From Haloarcula marismortui ATCC 43049 (lineage in GTDB: Archaea > Halobacteriota > Halobacteria > Halobacteriales > Haloarculaceae), in NCBI RefSeq assembly GCF_000011085.1, contig NC_006396.1, positions 1,178,001-1,242,000 of the forward strand: a stretch of DNA of 64,000 bases, in the 5' to 3' direction. Shown here one piece after another: positions 56,135-64,000 of this stretch. Position numbers and translations under genes: made by a program. Position 1 is the stretch's first letter, and the number at the start of each line of letters is the position of its first letter. The notes beneath the pieces are model-generated. The model had not been told where the DNA came from and did no database searches. It saw only the letters and a list, made by a program, of their open reading frames with translations.

Positions 56135-58297
56135 ATGAGCCTGTCCGACGCGGACCACGAACTCGTGGTCGAGGAGATCGGTCGGGAGCCGACACGGGCG
56201 GAGGCCGCTCTCTTCGAGAACCTCTGGAGCGAACACTGCGCGTATCGCTCCTCTCGCCCCCTGCTGTCGGCGTTCGACTCCGAAGGCGATCAGGTCGTCA
56301 TCGGCCCCGGCGACGACGCAGCCGTCGTCTCCCTGCCGTCCCACGGCGACGGCGAGGAGATGTACATCACGATGGGCGTCGAGTCCCACAACCACCCGTC
56401 CTACGTCGACCCGTTCGACGGGGCAGCGACCGGCGTGGGCGGTATCGTCCGCGACACACTGTCGATGGGGGCCTACCCCATCGCGCTGGCCGACTGTCTG
56501 TACTTCGGCGACTTTGACCGGGAGCACTCCCGCTATCTCTTCGAGGGCGTCGTCGAGGGTATCTCCCACTACGGGAACTGCATCGGCGTTCCAACTGTCA
56601 CCGGGAGCGTCGCCTTCCACGACGACTACGAGGGGAACCCGCTCGTGAACGTATCCTGTATCGGCCTGCTGGAGCCCGAGCGGACCATCACTGCCGAAGC
56701 CCAGGAGCCGGGCAACAAGCTCGTTCTCGTCGGCAACGCGACGGGGCGAGACGGGCTCGGCGGGGCGTCCTTCGCCAGCGAGGACCTCGCGGAGGACGCT
56801 GAAACGGAGGACCGACCGGCCGTGCAGGTCGGCGACCCGTACTCGGAGAAGCTACTCGTCGAGTGCAACGAGGCGCTGCTGGACGAGGAACTCGTCGAGT
56901 CGGCCCGCGACCTTGGGGCCGCTGGCCTCGGCGGCGCGTCGTCCGAACTGATCGCCAAGGGCGGCCTCGGTGCACGTATCGAACTCGACCGCGTCCACGA
57001 GCGCGAGCCCAACATGAACGCCATGGAGTACCTGCTCGCCGAGAGTCAGGAACGGATGGTGTACGAGGTCGCGCCCGAGGACGTCGACCGCGTGGCCGAA
57101 CTCGCCGAGCGGTTCGACCTCGGCTGTTCGGTCATCGGCGAACTCACCGAGCCGGGCACAAACTACGTCTGCACGTTCGAGGGCGAGACAGTCGTCGACG
57201 TGGACGCGGCGTTCCTCGGGGACGGTGCGCCGATGAACGACCTGCCGAGCGACGCGCCACCGAAACAGGAACGGGACCTGCCGACCGTGTCGCTGGACGA
57301 GGCGTTCGAGCGCATCGTCAGCAGCCCGAACTGCGCCTCGAAACGGTGGGTGTACCGCCAGTACGACCACGAGGTGCAGGTCCGAACGAGTGTCCTGCCC
57401 GGCGACGACGCCGCACTGCTCGCCATCCGTGAGGCCGGGACCGGACTGGCGTTCTCTGCCGGCGCGGACCCCAACTGGACCGACGCCGCGCCGTACGAAG
57501 GCGCACGCGCCGTCGCGCTGGAAAACGCCACGAACGTCGCCGCGAAGGGCGCGACACCCCATGCGGCTGTGGACTGTCTGAACGGCGGCAACCCCGAGAA
57601 GCCTGACGTGTACGGCGGCTTCAAAGGCATTGTCGACGGCCTGGCGGACATGTGCAGCGACCTTGACGTGCCGGTGGTCGGGGGGAACGTCTCCTTGTAC
57701 AACGATTCCCAGGACGGACCGATTCCCCCCACACCGACGCTCGCGCTGGTCGGCGTCAAGGAGGGCTACGATGCCCCGCCGCTGTCGCTGTCCGGCGAGG
57801 GAAGGCTCGTCGTCGTCGGGGACACCGCACTGGAGGGCAAAACCGACCCGCGTCTGGGCGGGTCCGAGTACACCGCGCAGTTCGGCGGCACCGACCGCTT
57901 CCCCGCCCTCCCGGTGGACTCAACGGACGTTGTCGAGACGATTGCCGAGGTCGCCGACGCCGACCACGTGCTGGCAAGCCACGACGTGAGCCACGGCGGC
58001 CTCGCGGTAACGCTGGCCGAGATGGTCCACGAGGACGCCGGTGCGTCGGTCGAAATCGGGACCACCGAGCACGGCACTCCGGCTCGACTCCTGTTCAACG
58101 AGCGGCCCGGCCGGGTCGTGTTCGAGACGACTGACCCGGCGGCGGTCCGGGAGGCCTTCGACGGCGTCGCCCCAGTGACGGAACTGGGCGAGGCGAACGA
58201 CTCGAACGGACTCGATATTACGGTCAACGACGAGACGCTGGCGTACAACGTTGCGGACATCGCTGACCTGCGGTCGGTCATCGACGACGAACTATAG
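56135..58297 (+). CDS. purL: Phosphoribosylformylglycinamidine synthase subunit PurL
   Basis: This 720-residue enzyme begins [35 protein letters not shown] being the family's opening signature. Two PurM-like halves are visible: the first with [20 protein letters not shown] and [17 protein letters not shown], and the second with [10 protein letters not shown] and [15 protein letters not shown]. It makes FGAM in purine synthesis with PurQ and PurS, which lie elsewhere. The length fits archaeal small PurL. The frame start at 56054 is not supported. Confidence 0.94.
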   Translation: MSLSDADHELVVEEIGREPTRAEAALFENLWSEHCAYRSSRPLLSAFDSEGDQVVIGPGDDAAVVSLPSHGDGEEMYITMGVESHNHPSYVDPFDGAATGVGGIVRDTLSMGAYPIALADCLYFGDFDREHSRYLFEGVVEGISHYGNCIGVPTVTGSVAFHDDYEGNPLVNVSCIGLLEPERTITAEAQEPGNKLVLVGNATGRDGLGGASFASEDLAEDAETEDRPAVQVGDPYSEKLLVECNEALLDEELVESARDLGAAGLGGASSELIAKGGLGARIELDRVHEREPNMNAMEYLLAESQERMVYEVAPEDVDRVAELAERFDLGCSVIGELTEPGTNYVCTFEGETVVDVDAAFLGDGAPMNDLPSDAPPKQERDLPTVSLDEAFERIVSSPNCASKRWVYRQYDHEVQVRTSVLPGDDAALLAIREAGTGLAFSAGADPNWTDAAPYEGARAVALENATNVAAKGATPHAAVDCLNGGNPEKPDVYGGFKGIVDGLADMCSDLDVPVVGGNVSLYNDSQDGPIPPTPTLALVGVKEGYDAPPLSLSGEGRLVVVGDTALEGKTDPRLGGSEYTAQFGGTDRFPALPVDSTDVVETIAEVADADHVLASHDVSHGGLAVTLAEMVHEDAGASVEIGTTEHGTPARLLFNERPGRVVFETTDPAAVREAFDGVAPVTELGEANDSNGLDITVNDETLAYNVADIADLRSVIDDEL

Positions 58298-58313
58298 TAA
58301 CAATTGGAACGAT

Positions 58314-58355
58314 TTACACACCGATCGCAGTGCCGTCCTGCGATTGGGTGTGTAA
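58314..58355. terminator. Long imperfect hairpin between convergent genes
   Basis: TTACACACC plus ATCGCAG on one side pair with CTGCGAT plus GGTGTGTAA on the other, around the 7-nt loop TGCCGTC, with one unpaired base on one side and two on the other. The stem totals 16 pairs. It lies in the 85-base gap between purL (plus) and the histidine kinase (minus) and probably serves termination for both. Confidence 0.55.
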
Positions 58356-58382
58356 TGACTTGCAATGGCTACTATAGCCTGA

Positions 58383-59600
58383 TTACCAGCGGATATCGAA
58401 CCGCGCACCGCCCATTTCGCTCTCAGAGACTGCGACCGACCAGCCGTGCGCTTCAGCGATGCTCTGAACGATTGACAGGCCGAACCCTGTCCCATCCGAG
58501 TTCGTTGAGTAGCCGTGTTCGAACACCAGCTCACGGTCGTCTGGTGGAATGCCAGGGCCGTCGTCCGCGATAGAGAACCCGTTCTGCTCGTGTGCCTCGG
58601 GCGCGGAAACGACAACGGTGCATTCCGCGCCGGCGTGCTCGATGGCGTTCCGGTAGAGATTCTCGAATAGCTGCTGGAGGCGCTCTGAGTCCGCCTCGAT
58701 GACCGCTTCAGTTTCGACCGTGAGCGTTCCGTCCTCAGTTTCGACCTGTTGCCATGCGTCGGCTGCGACGGTTTCGATGGGGACGCTTGCGGTTTCTCCG
58801 ACGACGCGCCCCTGCCGAGCGAGCGTCAGGGTGTCATCGAGGATCCGCGTCATCCGCTCATGTGCCGCAGCGACCTCCTGTAGCCCCTCCTGAACAGCCG
58901 CATCCTCGGTGTCATTGAGCAGGAGGTGGGTGCGGCCGGATGCGACGTTCAACGGGTTCCGAAGGTCGTGGCTGACGATACTGACAAACTCGTCGAGGCG
59001 CTCGTTCTGGTGTTTCAGCTGTTGTTCGCGGCGCTTTCGTTCAGTGATATCGGTGTATATCCCGTACCCTTCCAGCTGACTGCTGTCATGCGTGACAATA
59101 GTGCTCCGGAACAGGTAGGTCCGGACCTCCCCTGATGCAGTCATCCGTCTGACCTCTTGCTCTGACTGGCCGGTCTGTTCCCACCAGTCTGCCCTGATAA
59201 CCTCGGCGTCGGCTCCGGGCGGCGCGAGGAGTGCCCGAAGCTCCGTTCCGACTGCATCCGTCCGGTCGTAGCCGAACGAGTCCGCGAACGCTTCGTTGAT
59301 CGACTTGACGTACGGTTCTCGTTGTTTAAACTCGACGACAACAGCCGGGTTAGGGATATTCCCAAGGAGCGCGTCAAACCGTTCTTGTGCCGCCAGTTGT
59401 ACGCGGAGCTCACTCGCGACGAGCGCGATATATCCCTCGTTGTTGTGCTGGATTATATCACAGATATCCTGTGCATCCGTGCCGTCTATCTCCGTTTCGC
59501 CACCAATACCGAGGTCAGCCATTGCGTCGTCAACGATAGCCGACGCCTTTTCGATACCAACCGTTTCTGCGAACTTTGAAACGAGCCCGGTTCGATTCAT
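58383..59600 (-). CDS. PAS-domain sensor histidine kinase
   Basis: This 405-residue kinase has an N-terminal helical region (about 1-60), a PAS domain (about 75-190, ending GYGIYTDITERKRREQQL) and the kinase core: H-box FVSIVSHDLRNPLNVASGR, N-box LFENLYRNAIEHAG, G1 SIADDGPGIPPDDR and G2 TGFGLSIVQSIAEAHGW. It has no membrane segment. It starts three bases after the stop of a FIST-domain gene, suggesting that FIST provides the sensed input. Confidence 0.9.
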   Translation of the reverse strand: MNRTGLVSKFAETVGIEKASAIVDDAMADLGIGGETEIDGTDAQDICDIIQHNNEGYIALVASELRVQLAAQERFDALLGNIPNPAVVVEFKQREPYVKSINEAFADSFGYDRTDAVGTELRALLAPPGADAEVIRADWWEQTGQSEQEVRRMTASGEVRTYLFRSTIVTHDSSQLEGYGIYTDITERKRREQQLKHQNERLDEFVSIVSHDLRNPLNVASGRTHLLLNDTEDAAVQEGLQEVAAAHERMTRILDDTLTLARQGRVVGETASVPIETVAADAWQQVETEDGTLTVETEAVIEADSERLQQLFENLYRNAIEHAGAECTVVVSAPEAHEQNGFSIADDGPGIPPDDRELVFEHGYSTNSDGTGFGLSIVQSIAEAHGWSVAVSESEMGGARFDIRW

Positions 59601-59603
59601 CTG

Positions 59604-60815
59604 TTACTCCGGCAGTGCAAAGAGCACTGTTGTCGTGTTGTGAAAGCCGCTGAGTTGCCCAGCTTGCATGCACAGCTCCCCGTACGTCTCGAATCCAGCG
59701 ACTGGGGCCGACAGGGTCGATGTGATCCCATCGACAGCCGATGAAAACGCGTCGTCGAAAAGAATCTGACGGCACGCACAGTCGTAGACGAACGCGCCAG
59801 CGATATTCCCGTCACACAGCGAAACAGCGTCTGCAGCAGCCTGCTCAGCGGACGCGATCTGGTCCGCTCTGTTGCCATGCATTATACGGAGGACAGTCCC
59901 CTCCGGAATATCAACGGCGAACTGCAGTGCGCCAGTCTCTTCAATCGCAGTCCGGGGCCAGCGTATCTTGTAGGTCTCGCCCTGGTCGATACCGAACAGG
60001 TATGCGACCATGAGCTTCCTGAGCTCCGCTGAACCGACTGGGACATCATCGACCGCTATTCCTGTTCTCTCCGCAACGTGGTCTCGAACAGCGTCTTTCC
60101 ACACTTCGAACGCTGGTTCACCGTTGAGTTCGTGAACCACATTTCCGGAGACATCGGTTACCTCCCACGGCTCTGAGATGGGGGTGTGCCCGTGGTTGAC
60201 GGTAATGACCGGACGCTTTTTCCCGGAGATGAGCACGAGAACGACTGCGTCCTCAACAACCGACGCATCGCAAAACACTGGCGTCGATTCCATTCGGAGA
60301 CCGTCAGACGCCGCCCCACCTGCAAATTCGACATAGGGGCCAAGCCGTCGCTGGACCGACAGCGACAACTGTTCACCGACGCCCGCGAGCCCGTCGTGGA
60401 GGACAAGCGCTGACTGGTATGGTTCCTCGATGTTTTCCGGGAGCGACCGGACGGCGTCTCTGACAGCCCCGCGGGTGTTCTCGCTGAGACCGGTGGCCAG
60501 GGCCGTATCGAACCGGAACGAGTCACTGGTAACGAGTGTGACTGCCACGCCGGCGTCCATCGCTCGCTCTTCGGTGAACGTACCGCCGGCCGTACAGCCG
60601 ACAACGGCTGTCTCATCGTCGACAAGGGCAGTTACGCCCGCCAGAACGGCTTCAGCATCGAACCCAGTGCTGGAAAACACCTGACAAAAGTCCACCCGAT
60701 CGGCATCCAGTCGGTCACGAGCAGTGCTGGTCGCCTCTCGGCCAGCGCGCCGACCAGTGGTCGCCACTGACGTTCCTGTTGCGACCACCGTACTCGCGTC
60801 CGACTGGGACGGCAT
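59604..60815 (-). CDS. FIST-domain signal protein
   Basis: This 403-residue protein contains the FIST N domain (about 40-230, DFCQVFSSTGFDAEAVLAG, VVGCTAGGTFTEERAMDAGV) and FIST C domain (about 235-380, EVWKDAVRDHVAERTG, NRADQIASAEQAAADAVSL, GAFVYDCACRQILF). FIST proteins are soluble sensors of small molecules, possibly amino acids. The downstream histidine kinase starts three bases after it, so the two form a signal unit on one transcript. Two close cysteines in YDCACRQ are notable. Confidence 0.88.
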   Translation of the reverse strand: MPSQSDASTVVATGTSVATTGRRAGREATSTARDRLDADRVDFCQVFSSTGFDAEAVLAGVTALVDDETAVVGCTAGGTFTEERAMDAGVAVTLVTSDSFRFDTALATGLSENTRGAVRDAVRSLPENIEEPYQSALVLHDGLAGVGEQLSLSVQRRLGPYVEFAGGAASDGLRMESTPVFCDASVVEDAVVLVLISGKKRPVITVNHGHTPISEPWEVTDVSGNVVHELNGEPAFEVWKDAVRDHVAERTGIAVDDVPVGSAELRKLMVAYLFGIDQGETYKIRWPRTAIEETGALQFAVDIPEGTVLRIMHGNRADQIASAEQAAADAVSLCDGNIAGAFVYDCACRQILFDDAFSSAVDGITSTLSAPVAGFETYGELCMQAGQLSGFHNTTTVLFALPE

Positions 60816-60908
60816 AGTACAACAGTTGTTGGCGTGGAAACCTATATACTCTCCCCAGAAGTATCAGATCTGATATTCATGCTGGCCGCCGTGGTCATGC
60901 CAATTCGA

Positions 60909-61100
60909 TCAGGCAAGCGCCAGCGCGATGCCGAAGGTAAGCACCAGTCCGACCAGCAGTACGCCGAGCCCCGTGCCGACTTGAGACATCGTGAACGAGC
61001 TCTGTGGGGCCGTCGACCGAAGCGGCGGTTCTCGCGCGGGCAGTTCGACGTGTTCGGGGTCGTAATCCGGCCGGTCCTCCTCGTGGTGGTCGTCTGCCAT
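60909..61100 (-). CDS. Small membrane protein with an acidic N-terminus (DUF7550-like)
   Basis: From ATG 61100 (MADDHHEEDRPDYDPEHVEL) the protein is 63 residues, with one C-terminal helix (SQVGTGLGVLLVGLVLTFGI). ATG 61151 would add 17 residues, but the shorter form matches the typical haloarchaeal pattern of histidine/aspartate start plus TM. The function is unknown. It is divergent from hisF with about 117 bases between. Confidence 0.7.
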   Translation of the reverse strand: MADDHHEEDRPDYDPEHVELPAREPPLRSTAPQSSFTMSQVGTGLGVLLVGLVLTFGIALALA

Positions 61101-61216
61101 GGTCGGTGCTTCTGGGGCGCCATACGTGTAGCTGTCGGATTCCCACTGCATATCGGCCAGACACTTGCACCAGTCGAAACGGTCAAACGGCGTTGCGTCG
61201 AACTCACAGGTATCGA

Positions 61217-62032
61217 ATGACGCTTACGAAACGGATCATCCCCTGTATCGACGTGGACGTGGACGAGAACGGGGACGCGGCGGTGTACACAGGAGTCAAC
61301 TTCGAGGATCTGGAGTACACCGGCGACCCGGTGGAGATGGCAAAGGCCTACAACGAGTCCGGCGCCGACGAGTTCGTCTTTCTGGACATCACTGCCTCCG
61401 CTGAGGGACGCGAAACGATGCTTGATACTGTCTCGGCCGTGGCCGACGAGGTGTTCATCCCGCTGACCGTCGGCGGCGGTATCCGTACCCGTGCCGACAT
61501 CAAGGAGACGCTCCGGGCTGGCGCAGATAAGGTGTCGATCAACTCCGGCGCTATCGCCGAACCCGACCTCATCAATGAGGGCGCGGCGGCCTTCGGGAGC
61601 CAGTGTATCGTCATCTCCGTCGACGCCCGCCGTCGCTTCGATTCGGAAGGTGAGCACTACACCGAGGTCGACGGCGAGTCCTGCTGGTTCGAATGCACGG
61701 TCAAGGGCGGCCGCGAAGGGACCGGACTGGATGTCATCGAATGGGCCACCGAGGCCGAAGAGCGCGGCGCGGGCGAACTGTTCGTCAACTCCATCGACGC
61801 CGACGGGACCAAGGATGGCTACGACATCCCGCTGATGAAAGCCGTCTGTGACACCGTTTCGACGCCCGTCATCGCCTCCTCAGGCTGTGGTAGTCCGGAA
61901 GACATGGAGGAAGTGTTCGTCGACGCAGGCGCGGACGCCGGCCTCGCCGCCTCTATCTTCCACTTCGGCGAGTACTCTATCGCCGAGACCAAGGAGTATC
62001 TCGACAGCAAGGGGATTCCGGTCCGACTGTAA
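61217..62032 (+). CDS. hisF: Imidazole glycerol phosphate synthase cyclase subunit HisF
   Basis: This 271-residue (beta/alpha)8 barrel starts MTLTKRIIPCIDVDVDENGD, where the aspartate of CIDVD is catalytic, and carries the second catalytic aspartate in LFVNSIDADGTKDGYD. PLTVGGGIRTRADI and NSGAIAEPDLI are phosphate-binding segments. Together with HisH it makes IGP and AICAR in histidine biosynthesis. No other his genes lie nearby. The extended frame to 61004 is not supported. Confidence 0.94.
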   Translation: MTLTKRIIPCIDVDVDENGDAAVYTGVNFEDLEYTGDPVEMAKAYNESGADEFVFLDITASAEGRETMLDTVSAVADEVFIPLTVGGGIRTRADIKETLRAGADKVSINSGAIAEPDLINEGAAAFGSQCIVISVDARRRFDSEGEHYTEVDGESCWFECTVKGGREGTGLDVIEWATEAEERGAGELFVNSIDADGTKDGYDIPLMKAVCDTVSTPVIASSGCGSPEDMEEVFVDAGADAGLAASIFHFGEYSIAETKEYLDSKGIPVRL

Positions 62033-62324
62033 CGCCGTCTCCGGCTTGGGGTCGCAATAGTAAACACACGTACCTGTCTCTCTGTATGCCGCAGTTTTCC
62101 CGACGCCTCAGATAGCATCGGTTTTCTCCGCGCCTCAAGGTTCCATGTCAGTTCTCACTGTTTGCGGGCATATCTTTTTTAGCTACTGGCAGGACCTGTC
62201 CACAGGGTGGATTGTATCTGTCGAGCCAACTGACCGACCGACTGCGGGGGACCGTCCCCAGAAAACCGCGACACTGTGGCCTGGCATCGGGCAGGTTTTA
62301 TTCGCCCACCACGGAGAATCAACA

Positions 62325-63173
62325 ATGAAATGGCGGTGTGAATGGTGTGGCAAACCCCACGAGGAGAACGACCCGCCGTGTGATAACTGCGGCCACGGTT
62401 CTTTTGAGGAGGCCGTGACGCAGGTCAACGAAGAGGTCGTCGAGGGTGGGCCCAGATGGGTCTGTCTGGACTGCGGTCGCCAGCATCAGAAGAACTCTCC
62501 GCCGTGCAAACGCTGTGGCGGGAGTAACTTCGAGCGACGAGTGGGGCCACCGGAAGACGACCCGCTCGATGACATACAGACCGGCTGGCTGGACGTACTC
62601 GAGACGAAGTATGTGATCGGCTACGCCGCCGTAGCAGTGTTGCTCGGACTCATCGTACTCGCCGCTGTGGGCGGCATCACGCTGCCGGGCTTTGCCGCTG
62701 AAACTCCCGCTGGTCCGCCGCCGATTGCGTCCCCTGCTGGAAGCGGCGACACGGTCAACTCGTTCTCGATTGCCGATGTCGAGGACACATACCTTGACGT
62801 GTACAACGTCCGGCGGTCGGGCGTCGGCGGCGGGACCGTTTCGCGGAACGCGACCATCGACGACGCTGCAGCCTACTACAACAAGGGCCGTGTCGATGCG
62901 AGATACGACAACGCAGAGCGGCCCACGCGGGAGGGTGTGTCCCGATTCGACCTCCCCTGTGAGCGCCCAGTCGTGGTCAGCTATGAGGTGGCCTACGACC
63001 GAACACCCCAGTCGCTCGACCAGTTCCAGAATGAGACGGCGCTGGCGACCGCACTCGTCGACAGCTACCTCGAGCGGGGCAACAGAATCCAGCGAGCGGA
63101 CACCGGACTGGTTGGCCTCGACATCCACGTTGGTCCGGACGAACGCGTGTTCGTCACGTACGTACTCTGTTAG
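62325..63173 (+). CDS. Double zinc-ribbon protein with membrane helix and CAP-like external domain
   Basis: This 282-residue protein starts MKWRCEWCGKPHEENDPPCD. Two zinc ribbons occupy residues 5-30 and 47-70 (CxxC...CxxC each). A membrane helix follows near 97-120 (IGYAAVAVLLGLIVLAAVGG), then an external domain reading DTYLDVYNVRRSGVGGG ... LVDSYLERGNRIQRADTGLV ... RVFVTYVLC, which resembles a degenerate CAP/SCP domain. This would place metal-binding ribbons inside and a CAP-like domain outside. A TATA-like gttttattc lies about 30 bases before the ATG. The role is unknown. Confidence 0.75.
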   Translation: MKWRCEWCGKPHEENDPPCDNCGHGSFEEAVTQVNEEVVEGGPRWVCLDCGRQHQKNSPPCKRCGGSNFERRVGPPEDDPLDDIQTGWLDVLETKYVIGYAAVAVLLGLIVLAAVGGITLPGFAAETPAGPPPIASPAGSGDTVNSFSIADVEDTYLDVYNVRRSGVGGGTVSRNATIDDAAAYYNKGRVDARYDNAERPTREGVSRFDLPCERPVVVSYEVAYDRTPQSLDQFQNETALATALVDSYLERGNRIQRADTGLVGLDIHVGPDERVFVTYVLC

Positions 63174-63175
63174 AA

Positions 63176-63460
63176 TTACGCGGCGGCTTCGAACGCGTCC
63201 GTGAAGTTGTCTGCTTTTTCGATGACGGCGTCGGTTCCGTCTTCGAGGGCCTCCAGCGCGTCGACGCCCTCCTCGGTCTTGATGGTCAGGACCGGGTCCG
63301 TCTGGCCACCGGACTGTTCCGGGTTCACGTCGTAGGTCGCCGCCGTGACGCCCTCTGTCTCCAGTAGCGCTCCCTTGATCACGTTCATGAACGTGTGGTC
63401 CTCACCGGCGATTTCGATAGAGAGTTCCGTGTCGGATTTGTCGATAACGCGAAGGTCCAT
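63176..63460 (-). CDS. rpoL: DNA-directed RNA polymerase subunit L
   Basis: This 94-residue protein starts [20 protein letters not shown], the RpoL/Rpb11 opening, then [19 protein letters not shown], the family's dimerisation helix and strand. It pairs with RpoD in the assembly platform of archaeal RNA polymerase. The C-terminal acidic extension (about 75-94) is typical of halophiles. It ends two bases beyond the convergent zinc-ribbon gene. Confidence 0.92.
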   Translation of the reverse strand: MDLRVIDKSDTELSIEIAGEDHTFMNVIKGALLETEGVTAATYDVNPEQSGGQTDPVLTIKTEEGVDALEALEDGTDAVIEKADNFTDAFEAAA

Positions 63461-63539
63461 ACCCACTGTTTGGTCACCTGCGACCCATCAACGCTTCGCT
63501 TCCTGTCCGCTGTGTCGGTGACGCCGTGACACCCGTGAA

Positions 63540-63851
63540 CTACACGAGCGCGTACACCATCAGGAAACCAAAGTAGATGAGCACGAGTGCGCCCAGTGCC
63601 TGGAGTCGGAACGTCGAAAGCGACTCTTCCTCCTCGTCGTGGGCTACCCGGAAGGCCTCGACCTCCTCGTCGTCGAGTTCATTGGGATGGGCTAGGCCGC
63701 GGTGGAGCGCGAGCCAGGACTCGCGGGCGAACGGCCGGCCGCAGTACGAACAGCTGTAGGCCGTGGCGTCGGCCGGGACATCGTAGGCTGCTTCGTCGTC
63801 AGTACTTGTCGCTGCCGTATCGGCCGCTGGCTGGGTTGCTGTGTCAGTCAT
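63540..63851 (-). CDS. Single zinc-finger membrane protein (DUF7410-like)
   Basis: This 103-residue protein has a disordered acidic start, one C2H2-like finger in YSCSYCGRPFARESWLALHR followed by a second His (GLAH), and a C-terminal membrane helix (LQALGALVLIYFGFLMVYAL). It overlaps the gene upstream by four bases (ATGA), so it is co-translated with a membrane protein. This combination is common near respiratory genes in haloarchaea, but its role is unknown. Confidence 0.75.
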   Translation of the reverse strand: MTDTATQPAADTAATSTDDEAAYDVPADATAYSCSYCGRPFARESWLALHRGLAHPNELDDEEVEAFRVAHDEEEESLSTFRLQALGALVLIYFGFLMVYALV

Positions 63852-64000
63852 AGATGTGGGAGTGCCACCTCCGGCTGGGAGACGACCCAGAGGCTTGTCA
63901 TCGTGTAGAACACCATGACCGCGATGAAGGGATACTGCGACCGAATCGCCTGCAGTCGCGCGGGAAAGAGGTCGTACGCGGCGGCGTGGGCCACCCAGAT
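63848..64000 (-). CDS. C-terminal end of a membrane protein (partial)
   Basis: Fifty residues are visible, ending TSLWVVSQPEVALPHL before TGA at 63848-63850. A hydrophobic helix (YPFIAVMVFYTMTSLWVV) is preceded by AAYDLFPARLQAIRSQ. It overlaps the zinc-finger gene by four bases. The N-terminal part lies to the right of the window. I do not recognise the family from this fragment; a terminal-oxidase accessory protein is possible from context. Confidence 0.65.
   Translation of the reverse strand: MWVAHAAAYDLFPARLQAIRSQYPFIAVMVFYTMTSLWVVSQPEVALPHL

Noticed and set aside
1..64000. CRISPR array or intact insertion sequence
   Set aside because: No regularly spaced repeat series and no transposase with terminal repeats was seen on reading the window.

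Overview
The window reads as chromosome of an extremely halophilic archaeon, most likely Haloarcula or a close relative. The sequence is GC-rich, the proteins are strongly acidic, Tat signals dominate among exported proteins, and many genes look leaderless with TATA-like boxes about 25-30 bases upstream. Archaeal hallmarks are present: TFB, RpoL, RNase P subunit 4, an archaeal SRP RNA, GatC/GatA and PurL. The genus is an inference from gene content, not a database match.

Layout. 1-3.2 kb: small zinc-ribbon and membrane genes and a Tat lipoprotein that looks DyP-like. 3.2-11.7 kb: an anaerobic respiration locus with a divergent promoter. Leftward lie a TorD-type chaperone and a 711-residue iron-sulfur protein joining HdrA-like and MvhD/FlpD-like parts. 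Rightward lies a Tat-exported formate-dehydrogenase-type molybdoenzyme with its ferredoxin subunit, a small membrane subunit and cytochrome b. 12-18 kb: an IclR regulator with a FAH-family sugar-acid dehydratase, a methyltransferase and an acyl-CoA synthetase. 18.2-18.5 kb: SRP RNA on the minus strand. 19.4 kb: tRNA-Arg(TCG), whose 3' end recurs several times up to 22.58 kb, outlining a small integrated island with a DUF998 membrane protein, a PAS histidine kinase and two 19-nt palindromes. 22.8-34.6 kb: mostly housekeeping genes (MscS, YhbY-like protein, RNase P subunit, two GT4 glycosyltransferases flanking an MFS carrier, M48 protease, GatCA, TFB, NUDIX, an AsnB-like protein and PHP).

34.8-54.7 kb is the most distinctive part. 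A radical-SAM protein resembling the haem-biosynthesis enzyme AhbC and a PaaB-like partner precede an almost complete cytochrome c maturation set (CcdA-like, CcmA, CcmB, CcmF, thioredoxin/CcmG, CcmC, CcmD, CcmE; no CcmH seen). Among and after these lie a di-haem peroxidase, a membrane-anchored sulfite-oxidase-type molybdoenzyme, halocyanin, a two-domain multicopper oxidase, an HTH regulator, two paralogous small membrane proteins, a polytopic membrane protein, two DUF2249 proteins and a cupin. The block looks built to supply haem and copper electron carriers outside the membrane, probably for microaerobic or nitrogen-oxide respiration. Two recurring palindromes, GTTCYCAG-N3-CTGGGAAC and CGAA-N4-TTCG, lie in its promoters and suggest a shared regulon; this is the strongest lead in the window.

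55-64 kb: small membrane proteins, purL, a FIST-domain protein with a histidine kinase, hisF, a zinc-ribbon/CAP-like protein, rpoL and the start of a membrane-protein operon that runs off the right edge. No CRISPR array and no intact insertion sequence was seen.
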